The notes below the pieces were generated by a model, which made no database searches, was not told the DNA's origin, and worked only from the letters and a program-made list of their open reading frames with translations. Shown piece after piece: positions 15,877-25,038 of a stretch of 33,837 nt of DNA. Numbering within the stretch: the first letter of the stretch is position 1; every line of letters starts with the position of its first letter. This DNA comes from JBAUHN01 sp049680295. GTDB taxonomy: Bacteria; Pseudomonadota; Alphaproteobacteria; Rhodobacterales; Rhodobacteraceae. Position numbers and translations under genes: made by a program. The stretch is taken from positions 1 to 33,837 of the forward strand of contig JBAUHN010000453.1 of NCBI GenBank assembly GCA_049680295.1, in the 5' to 3' direction.

Positions 15877-16589
15877 CAGGTTGTGGCTACTTTCTGGATC
15901 GCGGCCAATTCGGTGACGCCTTTTTCGGCGAGATCCATCAGTTGGTTCATCTGGTCGCGGGAATAAGTCGAGCCTTCGGCGCTCATCTGAACTTCGATCA
16001 GGCGGTGTGAGCCGGTCATGATGAAATTGCCGTCAACGCCTGCCTCTGAATCCTCGGGGTAATCGAGATCGAGTACGGGTTGGCCTGCGTAGATGCCGCA
16101 GCTGATGGCGGCCACCGGATCGACCAGTGGATCGCTGATCACATCACCGGCTTTCATCAATTTGTTCACAGCCAGACGCAGCGCGATCCAGCCGCCGGTG
16201 ATGGACGCGCAGCGGGTGCCGCCATCGGCCTGCAATACATCGCAATCGACGGTGATCTGGCGTTCGCCCAAAGCAACGCGATCCACGCCCGCGCGCAAAG
16301 ACCGGCCAATCAGACGTTGGATTTCGACGGTGCGGCCGCCTTGTTTTCCCGATGCAGCCTCGCGGCGCATGCGGGTGTTGGTGGCACGTGGCAGCATGCC
16401 ATATTCGGCAGTGACCCAGCCCAGGCCTGATCCTTTGATAAAGGGCGGCACCCGGTCTTCGATAGTGGCGGTACACAGGACATGGGTGTCGCCCATTTTG
16501 ATCAGGGCACAGCCTTCGGCATGTTTGGTAAAACCGGTTTCAATAGAAACGGCACGCATTTCGTCTAGCTGTCGTCCGGAGGGGCGCAT
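15876..16589 (-). CDS. rph: Ribonuclease PH
   Basis: 237 residues. RNase PH is a phosphate-dependent 3'-5' exoribonuclease that trims tRNA 3' ends. The start MRPSGRQ is the family's usual N-terminus and is preceded by AAGGAT at good spacing. A longer frame upstream runs antisense to hrcA and was rejected. Motifs seen include GDTHVLCTATIEDRVP, AEYGMLPRAT, GGRTVEIQRLIGRSLRA and CDVLQADGGTR. It is divergent from hrcA across 112 bp. Confidence 0.96.
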   Translation of the reverse strand: MRPSGRQLDEMRAVSIETGFTKHAEGCALIKMGDTHVLCTATIEDRVPPFIKGSGLGWVTAEYGMLPRATNTRMRREAASGKQGGRTVEIQRLIGRSLRAGVDRVALGERQITVDCDVLQADGGTRCASITGGWIALRLAVNKLMKAGDVISDPLVDPVAAISCGIYAGQPVLDLDYPEDSEAGVDGNFIMTGSHRLIEVQMSAEGSTYSRDQMNQLMDLAEKGVTELAAIQKVATT

Positions 16590-16631
16590 GATATATCCTT
16601 TTGGTGTGTTGACCCCGGATACCCCTGACCC

Positions 16632-16659
16632 ACTATAGGGTGCAACCCCATTGGGTGAA
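16632..16659 (-). promoter_or_regulatory. Candidate sigma-70-type promoter for rph-rdgB-hemW
   Basis: On the minus strand TTCACC (-35) is followed after 16 bp by TATAGT (-10, five of six consensus bases). This places transcription start about 35 bases before the rph ATG. It is based on consensus match alone. Confidence 0.45.
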
Positions 16660-16701
16660 CTGAGTGCTGTGCTTTGTATTATGTTCAGATAGGATGCGCG
16701 G

Positions 16702-17766
16702 ATGATGGATACGCCGAATTTGATAGAAGAGATGAACGATCGGTCCCGCGAGGTGTTTCGCCGGGTGGTCGAAGGGTATCTGATGAACGGTGATCCAGTA
16801 GGGTCGCGGACCCTGACGCGGGATTTCAGCGAAAAGGTCAGCGCGGCCACGATCCGCAATGTCATGCAGGATCTGGAGTTTATGGGATTGTTGGGCAGTC
16901 CGCATATCAGCGCGGGCCGTATTCCGACGCAACTGGGATTGCGGATGTTTGTCGATGGGGTTCTGGAGGTTGGCAACCCCGATGAGACGGACCGCGAAAA
17001 GATCGACGCTGAGTTGGGATCAAAGGAAACCGATGTCAGCGGGTTGCTAGACCGGGTTGGATCGGCACTGTCGGGGGTGACGCATGGGGCGTCTTTGGTT
17101 TTGACACCGAAACATGAGGCGCCGATCAAACATATCGAGTTTGTGTCGCTGGCGCATGATCGGGCGTTGGTTGTTCTGGTCTTTGCCGACGGGCATGTCG
17201 AGAATCGCCTGTTCACGCCGCCACCCGGTCAGACGCCGAGTTCGATGCGGGAGGCTGCGAATTTTCTGAATGCGCTGATCGAAGGCAAAACGCTAAGCGA
17301 GTTGCGTGGATCAATTCAGGTTGAGATCAGTCTTAGGCGACAGGAAATTGATTCGCTGGCACAGACGCTTGTGGAAAGCGGCATGGCGCTGTGGGAGGGG
17401 GACGGCGATCAGATTGAGCGGCTGATCGTGCGGGGGCGGTCGAATCTGCTGACCCAGGAAGGTGAAGCCGAGGACCTGGAGCGGATCAGACGGCTGTTTG
17501 ATGACCTTGAGCGTAAGCGTGACATCGCCGATTTTCTGGAATTGGCCGAGGGTGGCGAAGGCGTGCGCATTTTTATTGGCTCTGAGAACAAACTTTTTTC
17601 ACTTTCGGGTTCCTCTCTGGTGGTTTCCCCATATATGAACGCTGACCGAAAGATTATTGGCGCCGTGGGTGTCATTGGTCCGACGCGACTGAATTATGGA
17701 CGTATCGTGCCGATTGTGAATTACACGGCACAACGGGTCGGGAAGCTGATCTCGGACCGGAGCTAG
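16702..17766 (+). CDS. hrcA: Heat-inducible transcription repressor HrcA
   Basis: 354 residues. HrcA represses chaperone genes by binding CIRCE elements and is stabilised by GroEL. The N-terminal winged helix carries GDPVGSRTL and AATIRNVMQDLEFMGLL, followed by SAGRIPTQLGLRMFVD. The GAF-like middle and the late IGPTRLNYGRIVPIVNY are typical. Two adjacent ATGs (16702, 16705) share the AGGATG ribosome-binding site. Only a half CIRCE word (GAGTGCT, 16662-16668) lies upstream. Confidence 0.95.
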   Translation: MMDTPNLIEEMNDRSREVFRRVVEGYLMNGDPVGSRTLTRDFSEKVSAATIRNVMQDLEFMGLLGSPHISAGRIPTQLGLRMFVDGVLEVGNPDETDREKIDAELGSKETDVSGLLDRVGSALSGVTHGASLVLTPKHEAPIKHIEFVSLAHDRALVVLVFADGHVENRLFTPPPGQTPSSMREAANFLNALIEGKTLSELRGSIQVEISLRRQEIDSLAQTLVESGMALWEGDGDQIERLIVRGRSNLLTQEGEAEDLERIRRLFDDLERKRDIADFLELAEGGEGVRIFIGSENKLFSLSGSSLVVSPYMNADRKIIGAVGVIGPTRLNYGRIVPIVNYTAQRVGKLISDRS

Positions 17767-17775
17767 AGGTGAAAT

Positions 17776-18345
17776 ATGGCAGAGCCAAAGAACGAAGACT
17801 TTCTGGACGATATCACATCCGCCGAAGCGGAAGAATTTGCGGATGAAATCGAAGAGATTGATGATGAGGCGCTGGAGCTGGAAGAGCTGCGCGCAGAGCG
17901 TGATCAACTGCGGGATCGGTTCATGCGGGCGTTGGCGGACGCCGAGAATGCGCGCAAGCGGTCCGAGAAAGACCGTCGCGAGGCCGAGAATTATGGCGGG
18001 TCAAAACTGTCGCGGGACATTTTGCCGGTTTATGACAATCTGAAGCGCGCATTGGACACGGTGACCGATGAGCAGAAGGAAACCTCGGGCGCGTTGATTG
18101 AGGGTATTCAGTTGACAATGCGCGAATTGCTGAGCGTATTCAAAAAACACGGTGTTGATGTGATCGCGCCCGAAGTTGGCGATCGGTTTGATCCGCAACA
18201 TCATCAGGCGATGTTTGAGGCGCCGGTACCGGGTACCAAAGCAGGTGACATTATTCAGGTCGCGGCTGAAGGGTTCATGCTGCATGATCGGCTGTTGCGT
18301 CCGGCGCAGGTTGGGGTGTCGTCCACACCTGCAGCCAAAGACTGA
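17776..18345 (+). CDS. grpE: GrpE, nucleotide exchange factor for DnaK
   Basis: 189 residues. An acidic N-terminal tail is followed by a long coiled coil (about 30-85, ELEELRAERDQLRDRFMRAL) and a beta-wing with FDPQHHQAMF and GYML-like EGFMLHDRLLRPAQVGVS. GrpE dimers release ADP from DnaK. It follows hrcA by 9 bp with AGGTG before the ATG, so the pair is one operon. dnaK and dnaJ are not in the window. Confidence 0.95.
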   Translation: MAEPKNEDFLDDITSAEAEEFADEIEEIDDEALELEELRAERDQLRDRFMRALADAENARKRSEKDRREAENYGGSKLSRDILPVYDNLKRALDTVTDEQKETSGALIEGIQLTMRELLSVFKKHGVDVIAPEVGDRFDPQHHQAMFEAPVPGTKAGDIIQVAAEGFMLHDRLLRPAQVGVSSTPAAKD

Positions 18346-18354
18346 CGCAGGCGT

Positions 18355-18365
18355 CGGAGCCTCCG
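18355..18365. repeat. Short GC palindrome between convergent grpE and mutS
   Basis: CGGAG-C-CTCCG is an 11-base odd palindrome in the 58-bp gap between the two stop codons, followed by GCGGGAGTATTTCAAGAAG. From memory, words like this recur after genes in Rhodobacteraceae. No T-tract follows, so it is not a standard intrinsic terminator. Confidence 0.35.
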
Positions 18366-18403
18366 GCGGGAGTATTTCAAGAAGGGTGAAATGGAAGGGG
18401 TGG

Positions 18404-21040
18404 TCAGGACTTGGCCGCCTCTTTTAGTTTATAGAGCATGTCCAGCGCTTCGCGCGGGGTCAATTCATCCGGGTGGATGTCTGCCAATGCATCCTCGACC
18501 GGGGAGGATTTTGACTGTGGCGGCAAGGGTGCTTGCGCGGCTGAGAAAAGCGGCAGATCGTCGATCAGGGTCTTTTGCTTGGCGCCGCCTTCGCGTTCGC
18601 CTTTTTCCAACGCATCCAGAACAACGCGGGCGCGGGCAATGACACTGGGCGGAAGGCCCGCGAGTTGTGCGACCTGAACGCCATAAGATCTGTCGGCGGC
18701 GCCTTTGTGGACTTCGTGGAGAAAGACGACTTCGCCTTCCCATTCCTTGACGGCGACGGTGGCGTTTTCAACGCCAGGCAGCTTGCCGGAGAGAGCGGTC
18801 ATTTCATGGTAGTGGGTGGCAAACAGGGCGCGGGCGCGATTGATGTCGTGCAGATGTTCCAGCGTGGCCCAGGCGATGGACAACCCGTCATAAGTGGCGG
18901 TGCCGCGGCCGATTTCGTCCAGGATCACCAGAGCGCGATCGTCGGCCTGATTGAGAATGGCCGCGGTTTCGACCATTTCGACCATGAATGTTGATCTGCC
19001 GCGGGCAAGGTCGTCGGATGCGCCAACGCGGCTGAACAACTGGCTGATCAGGCCGACGTGGGCGGATGATGCGGGCACGAAACTGCCCGACTGGGCCAGC
19101 AAGGCAATCAGGGCGTTTTGGCGCAGAAATGTCGATTTACCGGCCATGTTGGGGCCTGTCAGCAACCAGATGCTGGCCATGGCGTCATCGGCAGAGAGAT
19201 CGCAATCATTTGCGATAAATGCATCGCCTGATTGATTATGCAGCGCGCGCTCGACGACCGGATGGCGACCGCCTTGAATATCAAAGGTACGGCTGTCATC
19301 GACGGTTGGTTTTACCCAGTTTTCCGATGTGGCCAAAACCGCGCGTGATGTGGCGAGATCAATTTCCGCAAGGCCCGCAGCGGTCGACGAAATCTCGGCG
19401 GCGCGGGTTAGAATATCCGCCTTTAGTCCTTCGTAGAGACGCTTTTCAATCTCAAGTGCGCGGGATCCGGCGTTGAGGATTTTCGTTTCCAGCTCTGATA
19501 GCTCAACAGTGGTAAAGCGCACCTGATTGGCCGTGGTCTGGCGGTGGATGAAGGTATCGGACAGCGGAGGGGACAGCATCTTATCCGCATGGGCCGAGGT
19601 TGTTTCGACAAAATAACCAAGGACGTTGTTATGTTTGATCTTGAGCGCGGAAATGCCCGTATCAGTGACGAATTGCTGCTGCATTTTGGCGATCACAGAG
19701 CGGCCTTCGTCACGCAGTTGCCGGGCTTCGTCCAGTTCGGTGTCTTGCCCGGGTGCGATGAATCCACCGTCGCGGGTCAACAGGGGCGGTTCCGCCACAA
19801 GCGCATGGTCAAGTTGGTCGATCAATGTGTCGTGGCCGGTCAAAATGTGCACGGCATCGCGTAGCAGTTCCGGCAAATCGAGGTGGCCAATGTCTGTTGC
19901 GATCAAGGCGGCCTGGTACAACCCGTTGCGCAGGCTGGCCATATCGCGCGGGCCACCACGATCCAATGACAGACGGGACAAGGCACGATCGAGATCTGGA
20001 ACTTTGCGCAGATGGTCGCGTAATGTTTCGGTCTGGCGCATGTTTGAGGTTGCAAATTCGACAGCAGACAGGCGGTTTTGCACAGTTTCTAACACGCGCG
20101 AAGGGCTGGATAGACGACGTTCAAGCAGACGCGCGCCGCCTGCTGTTACGGTGGTGTCAATAACCGACAAAAGCGATCCGGCGCGGCCACCGGACAGGGC
20201 GTGCGTCAGTTCCAGATTTCGGCGGGTGGCAGCGTCGATTTGTACGGTGCGATTTTCGGTTTCTTTTACCGGGGGGCGCAGCAATGGCAGTTTGCCTTTT
20301 TGCGTAATCTCCAGATAATCGACGATGGCACCCATGGCGGAAACTTCGGGCCGGGTGAAGGTGCCGAAAGCGTCCAGGGAAGCAATGGAAAACAAGCTAC
20401 AGACGCGGGCCTCGGCGCTGGTGCTGTCAAAGGCGGACTTGGCGGTTTCGGTCAGGGGAATGTCGAAATCAGAGACTAAGTCAGCCAAATGTGCCGCTGT
20501 TGCCTCGGTCACGATCAATTCTGACGGCGATAGACGTGCCAGTTCCGGGCCAAGCCGCACAGGCGGCAATGCCATCACGTGAAACGCGCCGGTTGAAATA
20601 TCGACCCAGGCCAATGCAGCGGTATCGCGGACCTCTGCGTAGGCGGCGAGATAATTGTGTCTGCGTGCCTCAAGCAGGGATTCTTCGGTCAGAGTTCCGG
20701 GTGTGACCAGCCGGACAACGTCACGTTTGACGACCGATTTGTAGCCGCGCTTTTTGGCCTCTGCCGGGCTTTCCATTTGTTCGCAGACGGCGACGCGAAA
20801 CCCTTTGCGGATCAGGGTTAACAAATACCCTTCGGCGGCATGAAACGGCACGCCGCACATCGGAATATCGGCGCCGTCGTGTTTGCCACGTTTGGTCAGG
20901 GCGATGTCCAACGCTTGCGCTGCGGCGACGGCATCGTCAAAGAACATCTCGTAGAAATCGCCCATGCGGTAGAACAACAATGCGTCCGCATAGTCGGATT
21001 TCAGTTCCAGATATTGCGCCATCATCGGCGTGACGGTCAT
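18404..21040 (-). CDS. mutS: DNA mismatch repair protein MutS
   Basis: 878 residues. MutS recognises mismatches and small loops and recruits MutL. The mismatch-reading Phe-x-Glu is in GDFYEMF (Phe29, Glu31). The ATPase domain has Walker A GPNMAGKST (629-637), the STFMVEM signature and Walker B VILDE (705-709). The tail TPREALDMLYKLKEAAKS fits the C-terminal tetramerisation segment. The start at 21040 (MTVTPMMAQYLELK) is chosen because homologues begin near PMMAQY. A longer frame to 21229 overlaps the divergent malic enzyme gene. Confidence 0.97.
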   Translation of the reverse strand: MTVTPMMAQYLELKSDYADALLFYRMGDFYEMFFDDAVAAAQALDIALTKRGKHDGADIPMCGVPFHAAEGYLLTLIRKGFRVAVCEQMESPAEAKKRGYKSVVKRDVVRLVTPGTLTEESLLEARRHNYLAAYAEVRDTAALAWVDISTGAFHVMALPPVRLGPELARLSPSELIVTEATAAHLADLVSDFDIPLTETAKSAFDSTSAEARVCSLFSIASLDAFGTFTRPEVSAMGAIVDYLEITQKGKLPLLRPPVKETENRTVQIDAATRRNLELTHALSGGRAGSLLSVIDTTVTAGGARLLERRLSSPSRVLETVQNRLSAVEFATSNMRQTETLRDHLRKVPDLDRALSRLSLDRGGPRDMASLRNGLYQAALIATDIGHLDLPELLRDAVHILTGHDTLIDQLDHALVAEPPLLTRDGGFIAPGQDTELDEARQLRDEGRSVIAKMQQQFVTDTGISALKIKHNNVLGYFVETTSAHADKMLSPPLSDTFIHRQTTANQVRFTTVELSELETKILNAGSRALEIEKRLYEGLKADILTRAAEISSTAAGLAEIDLATSRAVLATSENWVKPTVDDSRTFDIQGGRHPVVERALHNQSGDAFIANDCDLSADDAMASIWLLTGPNMAGKSTFLRQNALIALLAQSGSFVPASSAHVGLISQLFSRVGASDDLARGRSTFMVEMVETAAILNQADDRALVILDEIGRGTATYDGLSIAWATLEHLHDINRARALFATHYHEMTALSGKLPGVENATVAVKEWEGEVVFLHEVHKGAADRSYGVQVAQLAGLPPSVIARARVVLDALEKGEREGGAKQKTLIDDLPLFSAAQAPLPPQSKSSPVEDALADIHPDELTPREALDMLYKLKEAAKS

Positions 21041-21113
21041 GGCTGGCCCCCCGGCGGTTTTGCGCGACCTTACAAAGGGCAGAGGCCGGGTAAAAGCCTC
21101 TAATCGTTCGCCA

Positions 21114-21142
21114 TTGAGGCATTGGGAGCAACGGAGTAGAAC
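21114..21142 (+). promoter_or_regulatory. Candidate promoter for the malic enzyme gene
   Basis: TTGAGG, 17 bp, then TAGAAC: four of six bases match at each box. It lies 33 bp before the start codon in the mutS/maeB divergent gap. Weak, consensus only. Confidence 0.3.
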
Positions 21143-21174
21143 ATTCGGAGTTTTGTAGCCAGAAAGGCCCGCCA

Positions 21175-23430
21175 ATGACCAAGAGACGTGTGACTGCAGA
21201 AGAGGCGCTGGCCTTTCATCTTGAACCAACCCCTGGCAAATTTGAGATCACGGCGACCGTGCCGATGACGACGCAACGCGATTTGTCGCTGGCCTATTCG
21301 CCCGGTGTTGCGGTGCCTTGCGAGGCGATCGCGGCCAACCCGGAAACGGCCTATGACTATACAAACAAGGGCAATCTTGTTGCAGTCATCTCAAACGGGA
21401 CGGCGGTTTTGGGGTTGGGCAACCTTGGTGCGCTGGCATCAAAGCCGGTGATGGAGGGCAAGGCGGTTTTGTTCAAGCGGTTCGCGGATGTGAACAGTAT
21501 CGACATTGAACTGGACACGGAAGACACCGATGCGTTCATCAATGCGGTGCGTCTGATGGGACCGACCTTTGGCGGCATCAACCTGGAAGATATCAAAGCG
21601 CCGGAATGTTTCATCATCGAACAACGCCTCAAGGAAGAGATGGACATCCCGGTTTTTCACGATGATCAGCACGGGACGGCGGTGATTTGTGCGGCGGGGT
21701 TGATCAACGCCCTGCATATATCGGGCAAGAAAATCGAAGACGTGCGTATTGTTTTGAACGGGGCAGGCGCGGCGGGAATTGCGTGTATCGAGTTGCTGAA
21801 ATCCATGGGCGCGCGGCATCAAAATTGCATCGCCTGTGACACCAAAGGGGTTATTTATCAGGGCCGCACCGAAGGTATGAACCAGTGGAAATCCGGGCAT
21901 GCGGTGAAAACCGATGCGCGGACGCTGGAGGATGCGATGAAAGGGGCGGATGTGTTTTTGGGTGTTTCTGCCAAGGGGGCAGTGACGCCCGAGATGGTCG
22001 CATCGATGGCGCCGAATCCGGTTATTTTCGCGATGGCCAATCCTGACCCCGAAATCACTCCGGAAGAAGCGCATGAAGTGCGCGAAGATGCGATTGTAGC
22101 GACCGGGCGCAGCGATTATCCCAATCAGGTCAACAATGTCCTTGGATTCCCGTATTTGTTTCGTGGTGCGTTGGATATTCATGCCCGCGCCATCAATGAC
22201 GAGATGAAGATCGCCTGCGCCCACGCTCTGGCCAATCTTGCGCGCGAGGATGTGCCCGACGAAGTGGCGCTTGCTTACGGTAAAAACCTGACGTTCGGGC
22301 GCGACTATATTATTCCGACACCGTTTGATCCGCGATTGATCCACCGTGTGCCGCCTGCAGTGGCGCGTGCCGGGATGGACACGGGCGTGGCGCGTCGACC
22401 GATCATTGACATTGACGCCTATGAAGCATCGCTGAAATCGCGGATGGACCCGACGGCCAGTATTCTGCGTGGCATCAATGCGCGCGCACGGGCCAATCAG
22501 GCGCGGATGATCTTTACCGAAGGCGACGATCCGCGGGTGTTGCGTGCAGCCGTGATGTACCAGCGTTCGTCGCTGGGTCAGGCCCTGGTTGTCGGGCGCG
22601 AAGATGACGTGAAATCCAAGCTGGAAGCGGCGGGATTGGGCGATGCCATCAAAGAGCTAACGGTGGTGAATGCGGCCAATACTGCCCATTTAGAGACATA
22701 TAAGGGCCTGCTTTATGACCGGTTGCAGCGCAAAGGTTTTGACCATCAGGACATTCACCGTCTTGCCGCGCGGGACCGTCATGTGTTTGCAGCTTTGATG
22801 TTGGCGCATGGGCATGCGGATGGGCTTGTTACTGGTGCGACGCGGAAATCTGCGCATATTCTTGAGCGGATCAACCACGTCTTTGATGCGGATGCGAAAC
22901 ATGGTGCAGCCGGGATCACTGCGCTGCTGCACAAAGGGCGGATCGTATTCATTGCGGATACTTTGGTGCATGAATGGCCTGACGAAGAAGATATGGCCAA
23001 TATTGCGGAACGCGCAGCGACGGTGGCGCGAAACATGGGGCTGGAGCCGCGTGTGGCCTTTGTCAGTTTCTCGACATTTGGCTATCCGGTGTCCGAGCGG
23101 GCGGAAAAGATGTTCCTGGCCCCCAAGGTTCTGGACCGCCGGCAGGTCAGTTTTGAATATGAAGGCGAGATGACGGTTGACGTGGCACTAAATCCAGTGG
23201 CGCAGGCGAGCTATCCATTTTCGCGGCTGACCGGGCCTGCGAATATTCTTGTGGTCCCCGCCCGGCATTCGGCCAGCATTTCGGTAAAGCTGATGCAGGA
23301 AATGGCAGGGGCGACGGTCATCGGGCCCATTTTGGCGGGCGTCGATGGGTCGATCCAAATCTGTTCGACGACATCAACGGCAAATGACATTCTGAACATG
23401 GCAGTTCTGGCTGCCTGCAAGGTTGGGTGA
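21175..23430 (+). CDS. maeB: NADP-type malic enzyme with C-terminal phosphotransacetylase-like domain
   Basis: 751 residues, the usual size of the two-domain enzyme. The malic enzyme part (1-about 425) converts malate to pyruvate and CO2. It shows Tyr41 in AYSPGVAVPC, Lys96 in EGKAVLFK, the metal-binding NLEDIKAPECF and FHDDQHGTA, and the dinucleotide loop GAGAAG (196-201). The C-terminal part resembles phosphotransacetylase (GLVTGATRKSAH, FLAPKVLDRRQVSFEYEGEMTVDVALN). In characterised homologues this part is a regulatory, acetyl-CoA-sensing domain rather than an active enzyme. AAAGG precedes the ATG. The preference for NADP over NAD is from family architecture only. Confidence 0.93.
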   Translation: MTKRRVTAEEALAFHLEPTPGKFEITATVPMTTQRDLSLAYSPGVAVPCEAIAANPETAYDYTNKGNLVAVISNGTAVLGLGNLGALASKPVMEGKAVLFKRFADVNSIDIELDTEDTDAFINAVRLMGPTFGGINLEDIKAPECFIIEQRLKEEMDIPVFHDDQHGTAVICAAGLINALHISGKKIEDVRIVLNGAGAAGIACIELLKSMGARHQNCIACDTKGVIYQGRTEGMNQWKSGHAVKTDARTLEDAMKGADVFLGVSAKGAVTPEMVASMAPNPVIFAMANPDPEITPEEAHEVREDAIVATGRSDYPNQVNNVLGFPYLFRGALDIHARAINDEMKIACAHALANLAREDVPDEVALAYGKNLTFGRDYIIPTPFDPRLIHRVPPAVARAGMDTGVARRPIIDIDAYEASLKSRMDPTASILRGINARARANQARMIFTEGDDPRVLRAAVMYQRSSLGQALVVGREDDVKSKLEAAGLGDAIKELTVVNAANTAHLETYKGLLYDRLQRKGFDHQDIHRLAARDRHVFAALMLAHGHADGLVTGATRKSAHILERINHVFDADAKHGAAGITALLHKGRIVFIADTLVHEWPDEEDMANIAERAATVARNMGLEPRVAFVSFSTFGYPVSERAEKMFLAPKVLDRRQVSFEYEGEMTVDVALNPVAQASYPFSRLTGPANILVVPARHSASISVKLMQEMAGATVIGPILAGVDGSIQICSTTSTANDILNMAVLAACKVG

Positions 23431-23441
23431 GAGGAACAATC

Positions 23442-24104
23442 TTAACCGCCCACAAACGGTGCCGCATTTCCCCACAATTCCCTGACGCGGGCGTCGCGGC
23501 CACAGGCGTTGCGGTAGGCCTTGTAGGCAGATGACTGGCGTTTTGGCCCGAAACGGGTGAGCACCAGTTTTTTGCCTTTGTAATAGTCCTGATGATAGGC
23601 ATCTGCGGGATAGAATTCGGCAGCGCCCAAAATCGGGGTTACAACTTTTTGACCAAGGTCAGATGCGGCGCGGGCTTTTTCGGCTTCGGCGGCGCGTTTC
23701 TGTTCTGCACCGTTGGCGAAAACCGCTGTGCGATAGCTGTCGCCCCGGTCGCAAAACTGACCGCCTGCATCGGTGGGATCAACGGACCTGAAAAACATGT
23801 TCAACAGGGTCGATGCGCTGACCTGAGCTGGGTCAAAGGTAATCTGTACCGCCTCGTAGTGGCCGGTTCCGCCGGCGGTGACCTGTTTATAGGTTGGGTT
23901 TTTGGTGTTGCCGCCGGCAAAGCCTGAAACCGCCTCGTGGACGCCTTTGACCTTTTCGAAATCAGATTCCACACACCAAAAACAGCCCCCCGCAACGGTC
24001 AGGGTTTCCAGATTGCTTGCGCGGGCGGATTTGGATTGTGCGAAAAGACCCAAGGCGATCATCCCACCAAGGGCTATCATTTTCAGTGTCGTAAATCTGA
24101 TCAT
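23442..24104 (-). CDS. msrA: Peptide methionine-S-sulfoxide reductase MsrA, probably periplasmic
   Basis: 220 residues. MsrA reduces the S-epimer of methionine sulfoxide in proteins. The active site GCFWC (40-44) is preceded by a signal peptide (about 1-29, basic start, hydrophobic MIALGGMIALGLFA, cleavage near ARA-SN). YHQDYY and the late cysteine in YRNACGRD, likely the resolving one, are also present. The ATG at 24104 follows GAGGAGAG at good spacing. An upstream ATG would put 12 polar residues before the signal peptide. It is convergent with maeB (11 bp between stops), with no msrB nearby. Confidence 0.92.
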   Translation of the reverse strand: MIRFTTLKMIALGGMIALGLFAQSKSARASNLETLTVAGGCFWCVESDFEKVKGVHEAVSGFAGGNTKNPTYKQVTAGGTGHYEAVQITFDPAQVSASTLLNMFFRSVDPTDAGGQFCDRGDSYRTAVFANGAEQKRAAEAEKARAASDLGQKVVTPILGAAEFYPADAYHQDYYKGKKLVLTRFGPKRQSSAYKAYRNACGRDARVRELWGNAAPFVGG

Positions 24105-24318
24105 ATCAACTCTCCTCATGAGAGTATGCTGGCGGGTCAAAGGCGGCTTCGCAATTCACAGCAACGCGATGTCACGCGTAGGTGATTGCAAGTTACCGCT
24201 TGGCTTTCGAGCTTTGGTTTTTTAGCCTGAACTGAAATATTTAGGGATGCCAAATGTTATCTCGTGCAAATGACAGCTTCAGGATGGTCTGCTTTGATCT
24301 GACAAAGGTACGCGCCTG

Positions 24319-25038
24319 ATGCGGATTGCGATGTGGTCAGGGCCGCGAAACCTGTCGACGGCGATGATGTACAGCTTTGGCGCGCGGTCAGATTGCGCGG
24401 TTTGGGACGAGCCGTTTTACGCAGCCTATCTGGAAATGACCGGTTTTGATCATCCGATGCGGGATGAAATTATCGCCGGGGGTGAGGTTGATCCCGCCAA
24501 AGTTGCCGCGCGATTATGTGGCTCTATTCCGGGCGATAAGCCGGTTTTTTACCAAAAACACATGACCCAGCACATGATTGACGGTGTGGATCGCGCGTGG
24601 ATGAGTGAGGTCACGAATGTGTTTTTGATTCGGCATCCTGCGCGTGTGGTTGCAAGCTATGCGGCCAAGCGGGAAAATCCGACGCCGGATGATATTGGGT
24701 TCTGGCAACAAGCCGAACTTTTTGAGGTTGTGAAGGCCAGCGGTTCATCACCTGTTGTGATTGATTCCCACGATATCCGCGACGATCCCGAAGGCATGTT
24801 GCGTGCGCTTTGTGCGGCCATCGGATTGCCGTTCGAGGATGCAATGTTGCACTGGCCTGCGGGGGGCCACAAAGATGACGGGGTCTGGTCTGCGCATTGG
24901 TATGGGGCTGTGCATCGCAGCACCGGATTTGCCGGTGTCGAAGGGGCGTTGCCCGATGTTCCCGACCATTTGCGCCCGACCGTTCAGGGGGCGCTTCCTT
25001 TTTATGAAGAAATGTCAAAATGGAAATTGACCAGCTGA
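24319..25038 (+). CDS. Sulfotransferase-like P-loop protein
   Basis: 239 residues. The N-terminal SGPRNLSTAM (7-16) resembles the 5'-phosphosulfate-binding loop of PAPS sulfotransferases, and LIRHPARVVASY (103-114) resembles their 3'-phosphate-binding motif. KHMTQHM (80-86) lies where sulfotransferases often have a catalytic His. The substrate is unknown. Some databases name this family after the aminotransferase-like proteins to which it is fused in eukaryotes; no aminotransferase residues are seen here. The 3' end overlaps the next gene by 19 bp, so the two are likely co-expressed. The upstream 214 bp to msrA shows no clear promoter. Confidence 0.7.
   Translation: MRIAMWSGPRNLSTAMMYSFGARSDCAVWDEPFYAAYLEMTGFDHPMRDEIIAGGEVDPAKVAARLCGSIPGDKPVFYQKHMTQHMIDGVDRAWMSEVTNVFLIRHPARVVASYAAKRENPTPDDIGFWQQAELFEVVKASGSSPVVIDSHDIRDDPEGMLRALCAAIGLPFEDAMLHWPAGGHKDDGVWSAHWYGAVHRSTGFAGVEGALPDVPDHLRPTVQGALPFYEEMSKWKLTS

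Noticed and set aside
16081..17216. Long open frame extending rph upstream through hrcA
   Set aside because: The extra residues lie antisense to hrcA and do not resemble a protein family; the RNase PH start at 16589 has its own ribosome-binding site.
20571..20586. CACGTGAAAC in mutS, resembling half a parS site
   Set aside because: Only the right half matches; five mismatches to the 16-bp palindrome and it is within ordinary mutS coding.
24118..24225. 35-codon open frame upstream of the sulfotransferase-like gene
   Set aside because: No ribosome-binding site, no recognisable features, and it is the tail of a frame antisense to msrA.
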